From assembly GCA_020621405.1 (NCBI GenBank), contig JAHRYN010000001.1, forward strand, positions 124,001 to 188,000: a stretch of 64,000 bases of DNA, in the 5' to 3' direction. The notes below the pieces were generated by a model. That model was not told the origin of the DNA. It was given only the letters and a program-made list of their open reading frames with translations, and made no database searches. Made by a program: the position numbers and the translations under genes. Shown one piece after another: positions 10,674-21,408 of this stretch. Each line of letters starts with the position of its first letter. Within the stretch, counting starts at the first letter, position 1. The DNA is from Betaproteobacteria bacterium. Lineage in GTDB: Bacteria; Pseudomonadota; Gammaproteobacteria; Burkholderiales; Rhodocyclaceae.

Positions 10674-11759
10674 ATGTCCCAGCTTCTGCTCGAATCCGTC
10701 CGTATCGCTTACGGCAGCACACAGGTCGTGCGCGATCTCGGCCTGGTGCTGGAAAGCGGCCGGATCGGCTGCCTGCTCGGCCCCTCCGGATGCGGCAAGA
10801 CCACGGTATTGCGCGCCATCGCGGGCTTCGAGCGGCTCGGTGCCGGACGCATCGAACTCAACGGCAAGGTGGTGTCATCGGTGCGCGAGCATTGTGCACC
10901 GGAGCGACGCCGGGTCGGCATGGTGTTCCAGGACTTCGCGCTGTTTCCCCACCTGAGCGTGGCCGACAACGTCGGCTTCGGCCTGACCACCGGATCGCGT
11001 GCCGCGCGCCGCGAGCGGGCTGCGGAAATGCTCGCCGTCGTGGGGCTGTCGGATCACGGCAACAGGTTTCCGCACCAGCTTTCCGGCGGACAGCAGCAGC
11101 GCGTGGCACTCGCCAGGGCGCTGGCGCCGGACCCCGAACTGCTGCTGCTGGACGAGCCCTTCTCCAGTCTGGACGTGGAATTGCGTTCCCGGCTCGCCGG
11201 CGAGTTGCGCGACATCCTGAAATCGCGCGGCATTACCGCCATGCTGGTGACGCACGACCAGCAGGAAGCGTTCACGATCGCCGACGAGATAGGCGTCATG
11301 CAGGGAGGCGACCTGCTGCAGTGGGACAGCGCATACAACCTCTACCATCGGCCGGCCAGCCGTTTCGTCGCCGATTTCGTCGGCCAGGGCGTATTCCTGC
11401 CTGGCCGGCTGCGCGGCAGCAACGAGGTCGAACTTGAACTGGGCGTGCTGCGCACTGCACAGCCCGTCATCGGCGACGATGCCGGTGTGTCGTCCGCCGA
11501 CAATCAGCAGGTCGACGTGCTGCTGCGGCCGGACGACGTGGTACACGACGATACGGCCGCGCTGCGTGCCGAGGTGACGGGCAAAGCCTTCCGCGGCGCC
11601 GAATTCCTGTACACGCTGAAGCTGGCGTCGGGTCACCGCGTACTGTCGCTGGTACCGTCGCATCACAACCACGCCATCGGCGAGCGGATCGGCATCCGTC
11701 TCGACGCCGATCACGTGATCGCCTTCAGGCATCTGCAGCCTGCCGCCACGCCGGCATGA
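10674..11759 (+). CDS. fbpC: Iron(III)-type ABC transporter ATPase (FbpC family)
   Basis: ABC ATPase of 361 residues. Walker A is GPSGCGKTT, the Q loop is [12 protein letters not shown], the signature is [15 protein letters not shown], Walker B is [12 protein letters not shown], and the switch histidine is in VTHDQQE. Residues 240-355 form the C-terminal regulatory TOBE-like part found in FbpC/PotA-type subunits. The start [14 protein letters not shown] at 10674 is preferred over an upstream in-frame ATG at 10608, which would start inside the promoter region. It should energise the permease encoded divergently at 8871-10514. Its stop overlaps the aat start by four bases. Confidence 0.87.
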   Translation: MSQLLLESVRIAYGSTQVVRDLGLVLESGRIGCLLGPSGCGKTTVLRAIAGFERLGAGRIELNGKVVSSVREHCAPERRRVGMVFQDFALFPHLSVADNVGFGLTTGSRAARRERAAEMLAVVGLSDHGNRFPHQLSGGQQQRVALARALAPDPELLLLDEPFSSLDVELRSRLAGELRDILKSRGITAMLVTHDQQEAFTIADEIGVMQGGDLLQWDSAYNLYHRPASRFVADFVGQGVFLPGRLRGSNEVELELGVLRTAQPVIGDDAGVSSADNQQVDVLLRPDDVVHDDTAALRAEVTGKAFRGAEFLYTLKLASGHRVLSLVPSHHNHAIGERIGIRLDADHVIAFRHLQPAATPA

Positions 11760-12463
11760 TTCCCTGGCTGGACATTGACACGCCGTTTCCGTCGGTCGAG
11801 CAGGCGTTGCGCGAGCCGGACGGCCTGCTGGCCGCGGGATTCGACCTGTCGCCGGCACGGATACTCGACGCCTACCGGCACGGCATCTTCCCCTGGTTTT
11901 CGGAAGGACAGCCGGTGCTGTGGTGGAGCCCCGATCCGCGCATGGTGCTGCTGCCCGCCGACGTGCACATCACCCGCTCGATGGCCAAGGTACTGCGCAA
12001 CCGCCCCTACGAGGTGCGCTGCGACACCGCGTTCGAAACGGTGATGCGCGCCTGCGCCGAACCGCGTGACGGTGTGGCCGGAACCTGGATCAGCGAAGAC
12101 ATGATTTCCGCCTATTGCGCACTGCACGCGCAGGGCTACGCGCACAGCGTCGAAACCTGGGTGGACGGCCAACTGGCCGGCGGGCTCTACGGCATGGCCA
12201 TCGGCCGCATCTTCTACGGTGAATCCATGTTTTCCCGCGTGCGTGACGGGTCGAAGATTGCGCTGATCCATCTGGCACGCTATCTTGAATCGCAGGGTTT
12301 TGCGCTGATCGATTGCCAGATGAACACGTCTCACCTCGGCAGCATGGGCGGCCATGAAATTCCCCGGCGCGAGTTCTGCCGTATCGTGTCGGCCGGCAAC
12401 CGCTCGGGCATGCCGCCCGGACGCTGGCCAGCGGACTGCATTCCGCCATTTTTCAGACACTGA
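11756..12463 (+). CDS. aat: Leucyl/phenylalanyl-tRNA-protein transferase
   Basis: Cytoplasmic enzyme of 235 residues that adds Leu or Phe from tRNA to proteins with N-terminal Lys or Arg, marking them for ClpS/ClpAP. The family block near the N-terminus is obvious ([36 protein letters not shown]), as are [36 protein letters not shown] and the C-terminal [11 protein letters not shown]. It overlaps the preceding ATPase gene (ATGA) and is followed after 14 bases by the second N-degron transferase, bpt. Confidence 0.95.
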   Translation: MIPWLDIDTPFPSVEQALREPDGLLAAGFDLSPARILDAYRHGIFPWFSEGQPVLWWSPDPRMVLLPADVHITRSMAKVLRNRPYEVRCDTAFETVMRACAEPRDGVAGTWISEDMISAYCALHAQGYAHSVETWVDGQLAGGLYGMAIGRIFYGESMFSRVRDGSKIALIHLARYLESQGFALIDCQMNTSHLGSMGGHEIPRREFCRIVSAGNRSGMPPGRWPADCIPPFFRH

Positions 12464-12477
12464 ACACCCCGGACGCG

Positions 12478-13236
12478 ATGGCGCTACTCAAGGACATTCC
12501 CTTCACCTCACTGCAGTTCTATGCGACGGCGCCCTATTCCTGTTCCTACCTGCAGGGCCGTACCGCGCGTTCGCAGGTCGCCACGCCGTCGAACCTGATC
12601 GATGCCCGTCTGTACAGTGACCTGGTGCGCACCGGATTCCGGCGCAGCGGCGTATTCACCTATCGCCCCTACTGCGACGCCTGCCGCGCCTGCACGCCGG
12701 TACGGGTGCGCATCGACGAATTCGCGACCACGCGCAGTCAGCGCCGTGCCGAATACCGGCACGCCAACCTGCGGGCACGCGAAGTGTCGCTGACCTTCCG
12801 CGACGAACACTACGATCTGTACCAGCGCTATCAGTCGAGCAGGCACAGCGGTGGCGGCATGGACCAGGATTCGCGCGAGCAGTATTCGCACTTCCTGCTG
12901 CAGAGCCACGTGGACACCCGGCTGATCGAATTCCGCGAGGACGACGAGGAGACCGGCCCGCTGCGCATGGTGAGCATTGTCGATGTGCTCGACGACGGCC
13001 TGTCGTCGGTGTACACCTACTTCGATCCCGACATAGCGGGTGCCAGCTTCGGCACCTTCAACATCCTGTGGCAGATCGGCATGGCACGCTCGCTAGGCAA
13101 GAGCTACCTCTATCTCGGCTACTGGATACGGGACAGCCAGAAAATGACCTACAAGGCGCGCTTCCGCCCGCTCGAAGGCCGGGTCGACGGCAGCTGGCGG
13201 GTGCTCAACGACGCCATGCTGGGCCTGGACAAATAG
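12478..13236 (+). CDS. bpt: Bpt-type aminoacyl-tRNA-protein transferase
   Basis: Enzyme of 252 residues of the ATE/Bpt family. In Vibrio, Bpt transfers leucine to N-terminal Asp or Glu, widening the N-end rule. The N-terminal cysteine-rich pattern [13 protein letters not shown] (about residue 62) and the C-terminal GNAT-like part ([25 protein letters not shown]) are both typical. Older annotation calls such genes arginyl-tRNA-protein transferase. It lies directly after aat, which is a common arrangement. Confidence 0.93.
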   Translation: MALLKDIPFTSLQFYATAPYSCSYLQGRTARSQVATPSNLIDARLYSDLVRTGFRRSGVFTYRPYCDACRACTPVRVRIDEFATTRSQRRAEYRHANLRAREVSLTFRDEHYDLYQRYQSSRHSGGGMDQDSREQYSHFLLQSHVDTRLIEFREDDEETGPLRMVSIVDVLDDGLSSVYTYFDPDIAGASFGTFNILWQIGMARSLGKSYLYLGYWIRDSQKMTYKARFRPLEGRVDGSWRVLNDAMLGLDK

Positions 13237-13309
13237 CGACGCCCTCCCGAACCGCCAAACAAGAGCCCATCCTGCCGCCTTCCGCGGCACGCAAAACCGG
13301 ACCGTTCTC

Positions 13310-14326
13310 ATGCTTTACCCTCTGCTGCGCCCGTTGTTCTTTTCGTTCGATGCCGAACGCGCCCATGACCTGACGCTCGGCCTGCTTGCCCGTGCCGGCC
13401 ACTTGCTGCCGGCCCAGCGCATCGCGCCGGATCCGGTCAGCTGCATGGGTCTGACCTTCCCCAATCCGGTCGGCCTGGCGGCCGGTCTGGACAAAAATGG
13501 CGCGGCGATCGACGGCCTCGCCCGGCTGGGATTCGGCTTCATCGAGATCGGCACCATTACGCCGCGCCCGCAGCCGGGCAATCCGAAACCGCGGATGTTC
13601 CGGCTGCCGCAGGCACAGGCCGTCATCAACCGCATGGGCTTCAACAATCTCGGACTCGACGTGCTGATCGAAAACGTCAGGCGTTCGAGCTTCGTGCGCG
13701 ACGGCGGCATTCTCGGCATCAATATCGGCAAGAACGCCGATACGCCGATCGAGCATGCGGTCGACGACTACCTGATCGGCCTGCGCGGTGCCCATCCGTT
13801 CGCCAGCTACATCACGGTCAACATTTCCAGCCCGAATACCAAGAATCTGCGCCAGTTGCAGGGCGCCGACGAACTGGACGCGCTGCTCGGCGCGCTCGAC
13901 GCCGAGCGCCAGAGGCTGGACGCCGCCGCCGGACGGCGGGTGCCGCTGGCCGTGAAGATCGCGCCGGATCTGGACAACACGCAGATCGACGCCATCGCCG
14001 ACGCGGCGGTACGGCACCACCTCGATGCGCTGATCGCAACCAACACCACGCTGTCGCGTACCGGTGTCGAAAATCTGCCGTACGGTGGCGAGGCCGGTGG
14101 TCTGTCCGGTGCACCGGTCTACGAAAAATCGACCGCCGTTCTGCGCGCACTGTCGCAGCGTCTGGCTGGACGGGTGGCGCTGATCGGTGTCGGCGGCATC
14201 ACCGAAGGCCGCCACGCCCGCGCCAAGATCGACGCCGGCGCACAGCTGGTGCAGCTGTACAGCGGCATGGTCTATCGCGGTCCTGCGCTCGTCGCCGAAG
14301 CGGCCGCCGCCCTGCGCGCTGCATGA
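13310..14326 (+). CDS. pyrD: Dihydroorotate dehydrogenase (quinone), class 2
   Basis: FMN-dependent, membrane-associated enzyme of 338 residues that oxidises dihydroorotate to orotate and passes electrons to quinone. The N-terminal amphipathic helix region ([20 protein letters not shown]) marks class 2. Core motifs include [52 protein letters not shown] and IGVGGI. Length matches E. coli PyrD (336). The stop overlaps the MATE gene start by four bases. Confidence 0.95.
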   Translation: MLYPLLRPLFFSFDAERAHDLTLGLLARAGHLLPAQRIAPDPVSCMGLTFPNPVGLAAGLDKNGAAIDGLARLGFGFIEIGTITPRPQPGNPKPRMFRLPQAQAVINRMGFNNLGLDVLIENVRRSSFVRDGGILGINIGKNADTPIEHAVDDYLIGLRGAHPFASYITVNISSPNTKNLRQLQGADELDALLGALDAERQRLDAAAGRRVPLAVKIAPDLDNTQIDAIADAAVRHHLDALIATNTTLSRTGVENLPYGGEAGGLSGAPVYEKSTAVLRALSQRLAGRVALIGVGGITEGRHARAKIDAGAQLVQLYSGMVYRGPALVAEAAAALRAA

Positions 14327-15708
14327 CCGCGCCCGGCCGCGGCAGCAGCGTGCGCGGCATCCTTGCGCTGTCGGCGCCCATCCTGGTGTCGCAGCTCGCC
14401 GGCATGGGCACCAGCGTGGCCGACACGCTGATCGCAGGACGCTACGCCACCGCCGATCTGGCCGCAGTCGCGGTCGGCGGCGGCATGTTCCTGTCGGTGA
14501 TGATGGCGCTGATCGGCATCCTGTACGCCACGGCGCCCATCGTCGCCCACCATGTGGGTGCCGGACGGACCGGCGCCATCGTGCCGGCGTTCCAGCAGGC
14601 GATCTGGATGGCGCTGTTCCTGTCCGTTCCCGGCATGCTGATACTGGCTCTGCCCGATCCCATCCTGGCGCTGGCCCGGCTCGACCCGGTGGTCGAGCAG
14701 AAGGCGCGCGACTATCTGCTGACGCTGGCTTGCGCGGTACCCGGCGCGCTGATGTTCCGCGTCTTCCAGGCATTGATGAATGGCATGGGCCAGCCACGGC
14801 CGGTCATGATCATCATGCTGTTCTGTCTGGGCATGCACATACCGCTGGCCTGGGCATTGACCAACGGTGTGCTGACCCCGCCACTCGGTGCGCTCGGCTG
14901 CGGGCTGTCGACGCTGCTGGTGAACTGGCTGTCGGTGGTCTGTGCCGTCGTCTACATGACGCGCCTGCCCCGGATGCGCGCGCTGCGGCCGTTCGGAAAC
15001 TGGCAGGCACCGCGCGCACAGGCACAGCGCGAGTTGCTGCGTCTGGGCGGACCGATGGGCGTGTCGAACTTCGTCGAAATCACCAGCTTCACGCTGATCG
15101 CGCTGTTCATCGCCCGTCTCGGTGCCGACGCGGTGGCCGGACATCGTGTCATCGCGAACCTGAACGGGCTCTGTTTCATGCTGCCGCTGGCGCTCGGCAG
15201 CGGCACCGTGGTGATGGTCGGACAGGCGGCGGGCGCGCACGACTGGGTCCGGGCGCGCCGCAGCGCCCTGACCGGCGTGGCGATGTCCGGACTGTTTGCA
15301 CTGTGCCTCACGCTTGCGCTGTGGCTGGGTCAGGACGCGCTGCTCGCCATTTTCAGCGAGGATGCGGCCGTGCTTGCGGTTGCCCGCGGCCTGATGCCCT
15401 ACGCGGTGCTGTTCGTCGTGGTCGACGCACTGCACACGCTCGCAGCCTTCGCGCTGCGCGGCTACAAGGTAACCGTTGCTCCCATGGTGATACACGCGTT
15501 CTGCTTCTGGGGCGTCGGGCTGAGTTCGGGCTATCTGCTCGCATTCGACGGGCTTCCCGGTACCCCGTTTTCGCTGATCAGCGCACCCATGGGTGCTGCC
15601 GGCTTCTGGTTGTGCACATTGCTGGCGACACTTCTGGCGGGAATGATGGTCGGCACCGTACTGCTGACCGTGCTGCGCAACCGGGCCGGCACAAGCAGTG
15701 CCAATTGA
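14323..15708 (+). CDS. MATE-family multidrug efflux protein (NorM-like)
   Basis: Integral membrane exporter of 461 residues with about twelve predicted helices in two similar halves. The first helix block ([20 protein letters not shown] then [19 protein letters not shown]) is characteristic of NorM-type MATE transporters, which expel cationic drugs in exchange for Na+ or H+. The second half repeats the pattern at [14 protein letters not shown]. It is translationally coupled to pyrD, which probably reflects compaction more than function. Substrate unknown. Confidence 0.88.
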   Translation: MTAPGRGSSVRGILALSAPILVSQLAGMGTSVADTLIAGRYATADLAAVAVGGGMFLSVMMALIGILYATAPIVAHHVGAGRTGAIVPAFQQAIWMALFLSVPGMLILALPDPILALARLDPVVEQKARDYLLTLACAVPGALMFRVFQALMNGMGQPRPVMIIMLFCLGMHIPLAWALTNGVLTPPLGALGCGLSTLLVNWLSVVCAVVYMTRLPRMRALRPFGNWQAPRAQAQRELLRLGGPMGVSNFVEITSFTLIALFIARLGADAVAGHRVIANLNGLCFMLPLALGSGTVVMVGQAAGAHDWVRARRSALTGVAMSGLFALCLTLALWLGQDALLAIFSEDAAVLAVARGLMPYAVLFVVVDALHTLAAFALRGYKVTVAPMVIHAFCFWGVGLSSGYLLAFDGLPGTPFSLISAPMGAAGFWLCTLLATLLAGMMVGTVLLTVLRNRAGTSSAN

Positions 15709-15816
15709 AGTAAAGTCCGCGGCTGCCCCGTCCGGACCGCCGGACCGGACCCGTCCGGACACTTTCGCCGGACAACGGTCCCGGGGCATGCGTCCGGGCA
15801 CCCGTATCCGCAGCTG

Positions 15817-16560
15817 ATGAAGCCAACATCCGTACTCTGCCCGCCCTACATCGAGTATTTCCGGGACTTTTCCAGATTCCGTTCCTGGCTCTGGGCGTCT
15901 GCGCTCGCCGCTTCGATGCTGATCCATGGTCTGGTCCTGTGGCAGACCTCGCGCTATGTGCCGCGTCTGCCGCGGGAGGAAGTCAGGGTCGATGTGCGGA
16001 TGATCGAACTGCCGCCGCCGGTCAGACTGGTCGAACCGCCGCCGCCCCCTCCTCCGCCGAAACCCGTACCGCAACCGCCGAAGGAAGTGCAGCGCCAGGC
16101 ACCCTTGCCTGTTCTGGCGGCCCCGCCGGCTCCGGCTGCACCGTCGAAACCGGTGGTTGCAGTGCAGCCGCCTCCGGCACCGCTGCCGCCGATCGACACG
16201 CCTCCGCCGGTACCGGCAGTACTTCCGGCCCCGCCCGCTCCACCTGCAGTCACGCCGCCGGCGGAGGACGTGGACGCGCTGATCGACGGCTACGGCCGTG
16301 AAGTGTCACGTGCGTTCGATGCGGCCAAAACGTATCCCAGGGTCGCGCAGATGCGCAATATCGAGGGGCAGCTGATGATGCGCTTCGACTTCGCCAACGG
16401 TACGCTGAGCGACGTCAGCGTGGTGGAAAGCAGCGGCCAGAAGGTGCTGGACGACGCCGCGCTGGCCGCGGCGCGCAAGCTGAAGCTGCCGCCGCCGGGC
16501 GGATCGCTGGCGCGGCGCAGCTTCTATTTCACGATGCCGGTGGTGTACCGGCTGAAGTGA
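15817..16560 (+). CDS. tonB: TonB-like energy transducer
   Basis: Protein of 247 residues with a short cytoplasmic lead, one membrane helix (about residues 28-46, ALAASMLIHGLVLW), a long proline-rich spacer (about 66-150, including a run of eight prolines) and a C-terminal TonB domain. That domain shows KTYPRVAQMRNIEG and VVESSGQKVLDDAALAAAR. TonB proteins carry proton-motive energy from ExbB/ExbD to outer-membrane receptors. No exbB, exbD or TonB-dependent receptor is present nearby, so it either shares motors encoded elsewhere or serves a distant receptor. The 108-base upstream spacer contains repeated TCCGGAC inverted motifs without a T tract. Confidence 0.85.
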   Translation: MKPTSVLCPPYIEYFRDFSRFRSWLWASALAASMLIHGLVLWQTSRYVPRLPREEVRVDVRMIELPPPVRLVEPPPPPPPPKPVPQPPKEVQRQAPLPVLAAPPAPAAPSKPVVAVQPPPAPLPPIDTPPPVPAVLPAPPAPPAVTPPAEDVDALIDGYGREVSRAFDAAKTYPRVAQMRNIEGQLMMRFDFANGTLSDVSVVESSGQKVLDDAALAAARKLKLPPPGGSLARRSFYFTMPVVYRLK

Positions 16561-16579
16561 GGACGCGCGAGCGGTCCGC

Positions 16580-17587
16580 TCAGACCTTGTAGTAATCGCG
16601 GTACCAGCGGACGAAGCGGCTGACACCCTCGCCGATCGGCATCGCCGGCGCGAAGCCGGTCCAGGCAGTCAGTTCGGACACGTCGGCATAGGTCGCCGGC
16701 ACGTCGCCCGGCTGCATCGGCAGCAGATTCTTTTCCGCCGTGATGCCCAGCGCGTTCTCGATCGCACTGATGAAATCCATCAGCAGCACCGGTCCCTGAT
16801 TGCCGATGTTGAACACCCGGTAGGGCGCGCGCGAGTGCCCGGGGTGCGGCGACTGCGCGTCGAAGGCGGCGTCGGGTTCGGCCGCGCGGTCCAGCGTACG
16901 GATGACGCCTTCGACGATATCGTCGACATAAGTGAAGTCGCGCTGCATCTGTCCGTGATTGAACACGTCGATCGGACGACCTTCGATCATCGCCTTGGTG
17001 AACAGGAACAGCGCCATGTCCGGCCGGCCCCACGGTCCATAGACCGTGAAGAAGCGCAGGCCGGTGGTCGGCAAGCCGTACAGATGGCTGTATGTATGCG
17101 CCATCAGCTCGTTGGCCTTCTTGGTCGCCGCGTAGATGCTGACCGGATGGTCCACGCTGTCGGCTTCCGAGAACGGCATCTTCTCGTTGCCGCCATACAC
17201 GCTGGAACTGCTGGCATAGACCAGGTGGGCGACCTTCGAATGGCGGCAGCCTTCGAGTATGTTCATGAAGCCGACAATGTTGGCGTCGATGTAGGCGTTC
17301 GGGTTCTGCAGCGAGTAGCGCACGCCGGCCTGCGCGGCCAGATGCACCACGCGGTCGAAACGCTCGGCAGCGAACAGCGCAGCCATGCCGTCACGGTCCT
17401 CGACGCCCATCTTCACGAAGCGGAAGCCGGCCAGCGGCGTCAGCCGCGCCAGACGGGCTTCCTTCAGACGAACGTCGTAGTAATTGTTCAGATTGTCCAG
17501 GCCGACCACTTCGTCGCCGCGCTCAAGCAGGCGCAGCGCCACGTGCATGCCGATGAATCCGGCGGCGCCGGTAAGCAGTACTTTCAT
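16580..17587 (-). CDS. UDP-glucuronate 4-epimerase family protein
   Basis: Extended short-chain dehydrogenase of 335 residues. The Rossmann motif is [20 protein letters not shown], and the catalytic Tyr/Lys pair is in [30 protein letters not shown] and [19 protein letters not shown] are characteristic of the LspL/Cap1J group that converts UDP-glucuronate to UDP-galacturonate. The gene starts 10 bases after the UDP-glucose dehydrogenase stop, so the two form a pathway: UDP-glucose to UDP-glucuronate to UDP-galacturonate for surface polysaccharide. A GalE role is less likely given this pairing. No glycosyltransferases lie nearby. Confidence 0.86.
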   Translation of the reverse strand: MKVLLTGAAGFIGMHVALRLLERGDEVVGLDNLNNYYDVRLKEARLARLTPLAGFRFVKMGVEDRDGMAALFAAERFDRVVHLAAQAGVRYSLQNPNAYIDANIVGFMNILEGCRHSKVAHLVYASSSSVYGGNEKMPFSEADSVDHPVSIYAATKKANELMAHTYSHLYGLPTTGLRFFTVYGPWGRPDMALFLFTKAMIEGRPIDVFNHGQMQRDFTYVDDIVEGVIRTLDRAAEPDAAFDAQSPHPGHSRAPYRVFNIGNQGPVLLMDFISAIENALGITAEKNLLPMQPGDVPATYADVSELTAWTGFAPAMPIGEGVSRFVRWYRDYYKV

Positions 17588-17597
17588 CTGGCGGACC

Positions 17598-18920
17598 TCA
17601 GCGACGGCCGATGGCCGAATAGTCGATGCCGAAGCTGCGCGGCACCTCGGGTTCGTACAGATTGCGTCCGTCGAACACCACCGGCTGCTTCAGTGCGCCC
17701 TTGATGCGCTCGAAGTCCGGGCTGCGGAATTCCTTCCACTCGGTCACGATCACCAGCGCGTCCGCGCCTTCGAGCGCGTCCATAGGCTTCTCTGCATAGG
17801 CCAGCCGCGGCTCGTCGCCGAAGATGCGCCGGGTTTCCGCCATCGCCACCGGGTCGTACGCGGTCACCGTCGCACCCCGACGGAACAGCTCGCCGATGAT
17901 CACCCGGCTCGGCGCCTCGCGCATGTCGTCCGTGTTCGGCTTGAACGCCAGGCCCCACAGCGCGAAGCGCCGGCCCGACAGGTCTTCGCCGAAGCGCGCC
18001 ACGATCTTGTCGACCAGCACCATCTTCTGGGCGTCATTGGCGTCTTCCACCGCCTGCAGCACTTTCAGGTCCTGCCCGGCGTCGTGTGCGGTGCGGATCA
18101 GCGCCTTCACGTCCTTCGGGAAGCAGCTGCCGCCGTAGCCGCAGCCGGCGTACAGGAAGTGGTAGCCGATGCGCGGGTCCGAACCGATGCCCTGGCGCAC
18201 CATCTCGATGTCCGCACCCATGCGGTCAGCCAGCAGCGCCAGCTCGTTCATGAAGCTGATGCGCGTGGCCAGCATCGCGTTGGCCGCGTACTTGGTCAGT
18301 TCCGCGCTGCGCAGGTCCATCACCACCAGCTTGTCGCGATTGCGCTGGAACGGCGCGTACAGTGCGCGCATCAGGTGGATCGCCCGTTCGTCGTCGGCAC
18401 CGACGACGATGCGGTCCGGCCGCATGAAGTCCTCGACCGCCGCGCCTTCCTTCAGGAACTCGGGGTTGGACACCACGGCGAATTCCAGCGCGTTGCCGCG
18501 CTTGGCCAGTTCGTCGGCGATCGCCGCCTTGACCTTGTCGGCCGTGCCCACCGGCACCGTGCTCTTGTCCACCACCACCTTGTAGTCGGTCATCAGCCGG
18601 CCGATGTTGCGCGCGGCCGCCAGCACGTACTGCAGGTCGGCCGAGCCGTCCTCGTCCGGCGGCGTGCCCACCGCGATGAACTGGATGGTGCCGAAGCGCA
18701 CCGCCTCGGCCACGTCGGTCGTGAAGTGCAGCCGCCCGGCCTCGACGTTGCGCGCCACCACTGCGTCCAGACCCGGCTCGTGGATCGGGATGCCACCTTC
18801 CTTCAGGATCCGGATCTTCTCCGGATCGAGGTCCAGGCACAGCACGTCGTTGCCCATCTCGGCCATGCAGGCCCCGGAAACCAGTCCTACGTAGCCGGTG
18901 CCGATTACGGTGATTTTCAT
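17598..18920 (-). CDS. ugd: UDP-glucose 6-dehydrogenase
   Basis: Enzyme of 440 residues that oxidises UDP-glucose twice to UDP-glucuronate with NAD. The N-terminal Rossmann motif [17 protein letters not shown], the conserved [10 protein letters not shown], the catalytic cysteine in [13 protein letters not shown] and the C-terminal [15 protein letters not shown] are all present. It is the first gene of a two-gene operon with the epimerase that would use its product. This supplies uronic acid precursors for exopolysaccharide or LPS, which fits the PEP-CTERM gene at the far end of the window. Confidence 0.95.
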   Translation of the reverse strand: MKITVIGTGYVGLVSGACMAEMGNDVLCLDLDPEKIRILKEGGIPIHEPGLDAVVARNVEAGRLHFTTDVAEAVRFGTIQFIAVGTPPDEDGSADLQYVLAAARNIGRLMTDYKVVVDKSTVPVGTADKVKAAIADELAKRGNALEFAVVSNPEFLKEGAAVEDFMRPDRIVVGADDERAIHLMRALYAPFQRNRDKLVVMDLRSAELTKYAANAMLATRISFMNELALLADRMGADIEMVRQGIGSDPRIGYHFLYAGCGYGGSCFPKDVKALIRTAHDAGQDLKVLQAVEDANDAQKMVLVDKIVARFGEDLSGRRFALWGLAFKPNTDDMREAPSRVIIGELFRRGATVTAYDPVAMAETRRIFGDEPRLAYAEKPMDALEGADALVIVTEWKEFRSPDFERIKGALKQPVVFDGRNLYEPEVPRSFGIDYSAIGRR

Positions 18921-18959
18921 TCAGCGGTATCCGAACAAGTTTGAAAAATCGTGGGCAGC

Positions 18960-20090
18960 TCAGTCGCCATCGAGCACTGCCAGCAGCGCCTGCAGGCTGG
19001 CCGCGCCGAAGCGCTTGCTGCGTGCGGCCGACCAGCCGAACAGTCCGTCCGGCAGATTGGCGTTGTCCTTGAAGGGCATCTCCAGCGTCAGCGACAGGCA
19101 GCCGAAGCGGTGGAACACCCATTTCGACGCGAGGGTCAGCAGTTCGTCGGTGAATTGATCTGGTGAATAGCCCTCGGTCGTCTGGAAGTCCGGGCTGGCT
19201 GCGCGCAGTGCGGTGCAGAACGCCTGCTCCTGCTGCCGTTGCGCGTCCGAAAAACCCGGCACCATGCCGTTTCCGTCGATAAAGACGTACGGTAGTGTTT
19301 CGTCGCCGTGAATGTCGAGGAAAACGTCCACACCGAGCGCCAACATCTGCGCCTGCACCAGCGCGATTTCCGGACTGTCGGTCATGTCGGGTTCGAGCCA
19401 GGCCCGATTCAGATTGATGCCGCGGGCGTTGGTGCGCAGATTGCCGCGCACCGAACCGTCCGGATTCATGTTCGGCACGACATGGAAGCAGGCCTGTTCG
19501 AGCAGTCGGCGCGACACCGGGTCGGATGTGTCGTACAGCCGCTCGAGCAGGCCCTCGATGAAGAACTCCGCCATCGTCTCGCCCGGATGCTGGCGCGCGA
19601 TGAGCCACACCTTGCGTTTGCCGGGTGCGGCCCGCCCTATCGTGATCAGGTTCAGGTCGCGTCCGTCCGGCGTCGCCCCCAGATCGCTGACCGTGGCCAC
19701 CGGCGAGGCATCAGCGCTACCCAGCAGATCAAGATGGCGTTCCCACGGAAACGGTTCGAAATAAGCGAAATAGACGCTGTCGTATTCCGGCGTCAGCCGG
19801 AATACGTAGCGCCGGCCGTCGAACTGGCCGGCCTGCAGACGGAACCAGTTGCGCCGGTCGTACGATGCCACGACGCGATACCCGTCCCAGCCGCCGGGAT
19901 AGGCCGACTCACCGGCATTGTCGAAACTGAGCGTGCAGGCCTGTCCGCGTGCGCCCTGAAGGCGGAAATGGAACCACTGCCGGAAGTCGGCGGCATTGTC
20001 GGCACGCAGATTGAGCCGGATGTCCGACGGGTCCGTGCAGTCCAGTACTTCTATGGCCCCGCTGTCGAACTGACTGCTGATACGGATCAA
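18960..20090 (-). CDS. M14-family zinc carboxypeptidase (cytosolic carboxypeptidase-like)
   Basis: Protein of 376 residues with an N-terminal beta-rich domain (about 1-125) and a C-terminal M14 peptidase domain. The zinc site is visible as RQHPGETMAEFF (HxxE, about residue 165) with the second histidine in DIHGDETLPY; the catalytic glutamate is probably in LTLEMPFKD. This two-domain layout resembles the cytosolic carboxypeptidase (CCP/AGBL) subfamily, whose eukaryotic members remove C-terminal glutamates. No signal peptide is seen, so it should be cytoplasmic. The bacterial substrate is unknown. Confidence 0.83.
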   Translation of the reverse strand: MIRISSQFDSGAIEVLDCTDPSDIRLNLRADNAADFRQWFHFRLQGARGQACTLSFDNAGESAYPGGWDGYRVVASYDRRNWFRLQAGQFDGRRYVFRLTPEYDSVYFAYFEPFPWERHLDLLGSADASPVATVSDLGATPDGRDLNLITIGRAAPGKRKVWLIARQHPGETMAEFFIEGLLERLYDTSDPVSRRLLEQACFHVVPNMNPDGSVRGNLRTNARGINLNRAWLEPDMTDSPEIALVQAQMLALGVDVFLDIHGDETLPYVFIDGNGMVPGFSDAQRQQEQAFCTALRAASPDFQTTEGYSPDQFTDELLTLASKWVFHRFGCLSLTLEMPFKDNANLPDGLFGWSAARSKRFGAASLQALLAVLDGD

Positions 20091-20181
20091 GAGCGCTCTC
20101 CGGAATGAACTGCGCCGGAGTATATCGGCCGGCTCCCCGGCCCGGCTTGGTAGAATCCGCGCTCAGACACCGGACCCGAAT

Positions 20182-21354
20182 ATGAAACGCACCCGTTTTG
20201 CCCGCCGTGGCGGCCTCACTCAGGACGCCGCCCTGCTCACCCGGCTGGCGACCGGACTGGCCGAATCGGCCAGCCGCATCGAAGACCAGTACTGGGAATC
20301 GCGGCTGACCGATCAGGTCGGCCGTCTGCTGGCGGACCGCAACGAGGACGCCCTGAATGCCGCGCTCGATCATCTGTGGCGCGAAGATGCACCCGCTTAC
20401 GACGAGCTGGCCGATTTCATCGAAGCCGGCGTCGAATGCAGTACGGCCAGCCAGGCCGGACGCGAATGGGACACCGTGCTGTTCGCCGCCCCGCTGCTCG
20501 CCTGGTCGCGCTTCACGATACCGGCCGGTCCGATTCCGGCACCGCTGCTGGCCACCCTCAAGGTGCACCTGAGCGCACACGCGTTCGCTGCGAACGTCAG
20601 GCTGGCCGTCGCCGACTATCTGTTCAGCCCCGACCAGCTGCCGCGCAGCTATGTCGAGACGCACGACCTGGCAGACGAACTGGGCAAGGCTGCGCAGGCC
20701 GGCAAGGACGTGAAGCTCGAGACCGGTGCGATGGCTCCGACCACCAGCTTCCTGTCCGACACCCGCTACCTGATCGGCATCGCAATGGCGCCGCGTGGCC
20801 AGGCGATGTTCCGCTGGCAGGAAGACGACGGCTCGCGCGAACATGTGGCGAAGCAGTGGCAGGTCCAGGGCGGTGCCGCGCTCGGCACGCTGATGCAGGG
20901 CTGCGCCTTCGAGCTGCTGTCGCCCAACGCCTTCCATTCCGCCTGCCGTGACGCGGACCGCGCATCGCGCGCCTATTCGCTGCGCGCCTCGGTGTCCTTT
21001 CTGGAAGCAACGCTGAACGTCAAACCGAGCGGCCTGCGCGCCATCATCGCGCCCTTCCACGACAAGGAACTCGAGGAGTACCGGGTCGGCTTCGCCACGA
21101 CAGACTCCGGCGACATCGTGCATGGCGTCGTCTGGGCGCTGCTTGGCGCCGAGGATGAGGAAAGCGACGTGGCCGGCGAGATCGAGGGCATCCTGCGCGA
21201 ATGCGGCGTCACCGACATCCTGATGCTCGACCACCGGATGCCGATGGAGTACTGCGACGACTGCGGTGCACCGATGTATCCCGATCCGGACGGCCAGCCG
21301 GTGCATGCCGAACTGCCGGAAAACACCGATCAGCCGCCCGCGCATCTGCACTGA
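20182..21354 (+). CDS. DUF2863-like conserved protein
   Basis: Cytoplasmic protein of 390 residues that I recognise as similar to the betaproteobacterial DUF2863 group. It has no known function. There is no signal peptide or membrane segment. The C-terminus contains a CxxC pair in EYCDDCGAPMYPD that could bind a metal or be redox-active. The 91-base divergent spacer from the M14 gene holds the promoters, and prfC follows after 54 bases. A GC-rich hairpin (21361-21381) lies in that 54-base gap but lacks a T tract. Confidence 0.65.
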   Translation: MKRTRFARRGGLTQDAALLTRLATGLAESASRIEDQYWESRLTDQVGRLLADRNEDALNAALDHLWREDAPAYDELADFIEAGVECSTASQAGREWDTVLFAAPLLAWSRFTIPAGPIPAPLLATLKVHLSAHAFAANVRLAVADYLFSPDQLPRSYVETHDLADELGKAAQAGKDVKLETGAMAPTTSFLSDTRYLIGIAMAPRGQAMFRWQEDDGSREHVAKQWQVQGGAALGTLMQGCAFELLSPNAFHSACRDADRASRAYSLRASVSFLEATLNVKPSGLRAIIAPFHDKELEEYRVGFATTDSGDIVHGVVWALLGAEDEESDVAGEIEGILRECGVTDILMLDHRMPMEYCDDCGAPMYPDPDGQPVHAELPENTDQPPAHLH

Positions 21355-21408
21355 ACACGACGGCCGCCGCAGCGTGGCGGCCGCCCCAAACCTCCAGCCG
21401 TACAGACC

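Noticed and set aside
15728-15770. Cluster of TCCGGAC inverted motifs before tonB as an operator or terminator
   Set aside because: The motifs are simple GC palindromes expected at this base composition and there is no T run; kept only as a remark under tonB.
14272-16074. Long minus-strand open frame opposite the MATE and tonB genes
   Set aside because: Low-complexity His/Gln/Arg-rich translation typical of antisense of membrane-protein codons; the MATE and TonB genes fit families on the other strand.
21361-21381. GC-rich hairpin between the DUF2863-like gene and prfC as a terminator
   Set aside because: Perfect short stem but no T tract follows on either strand.
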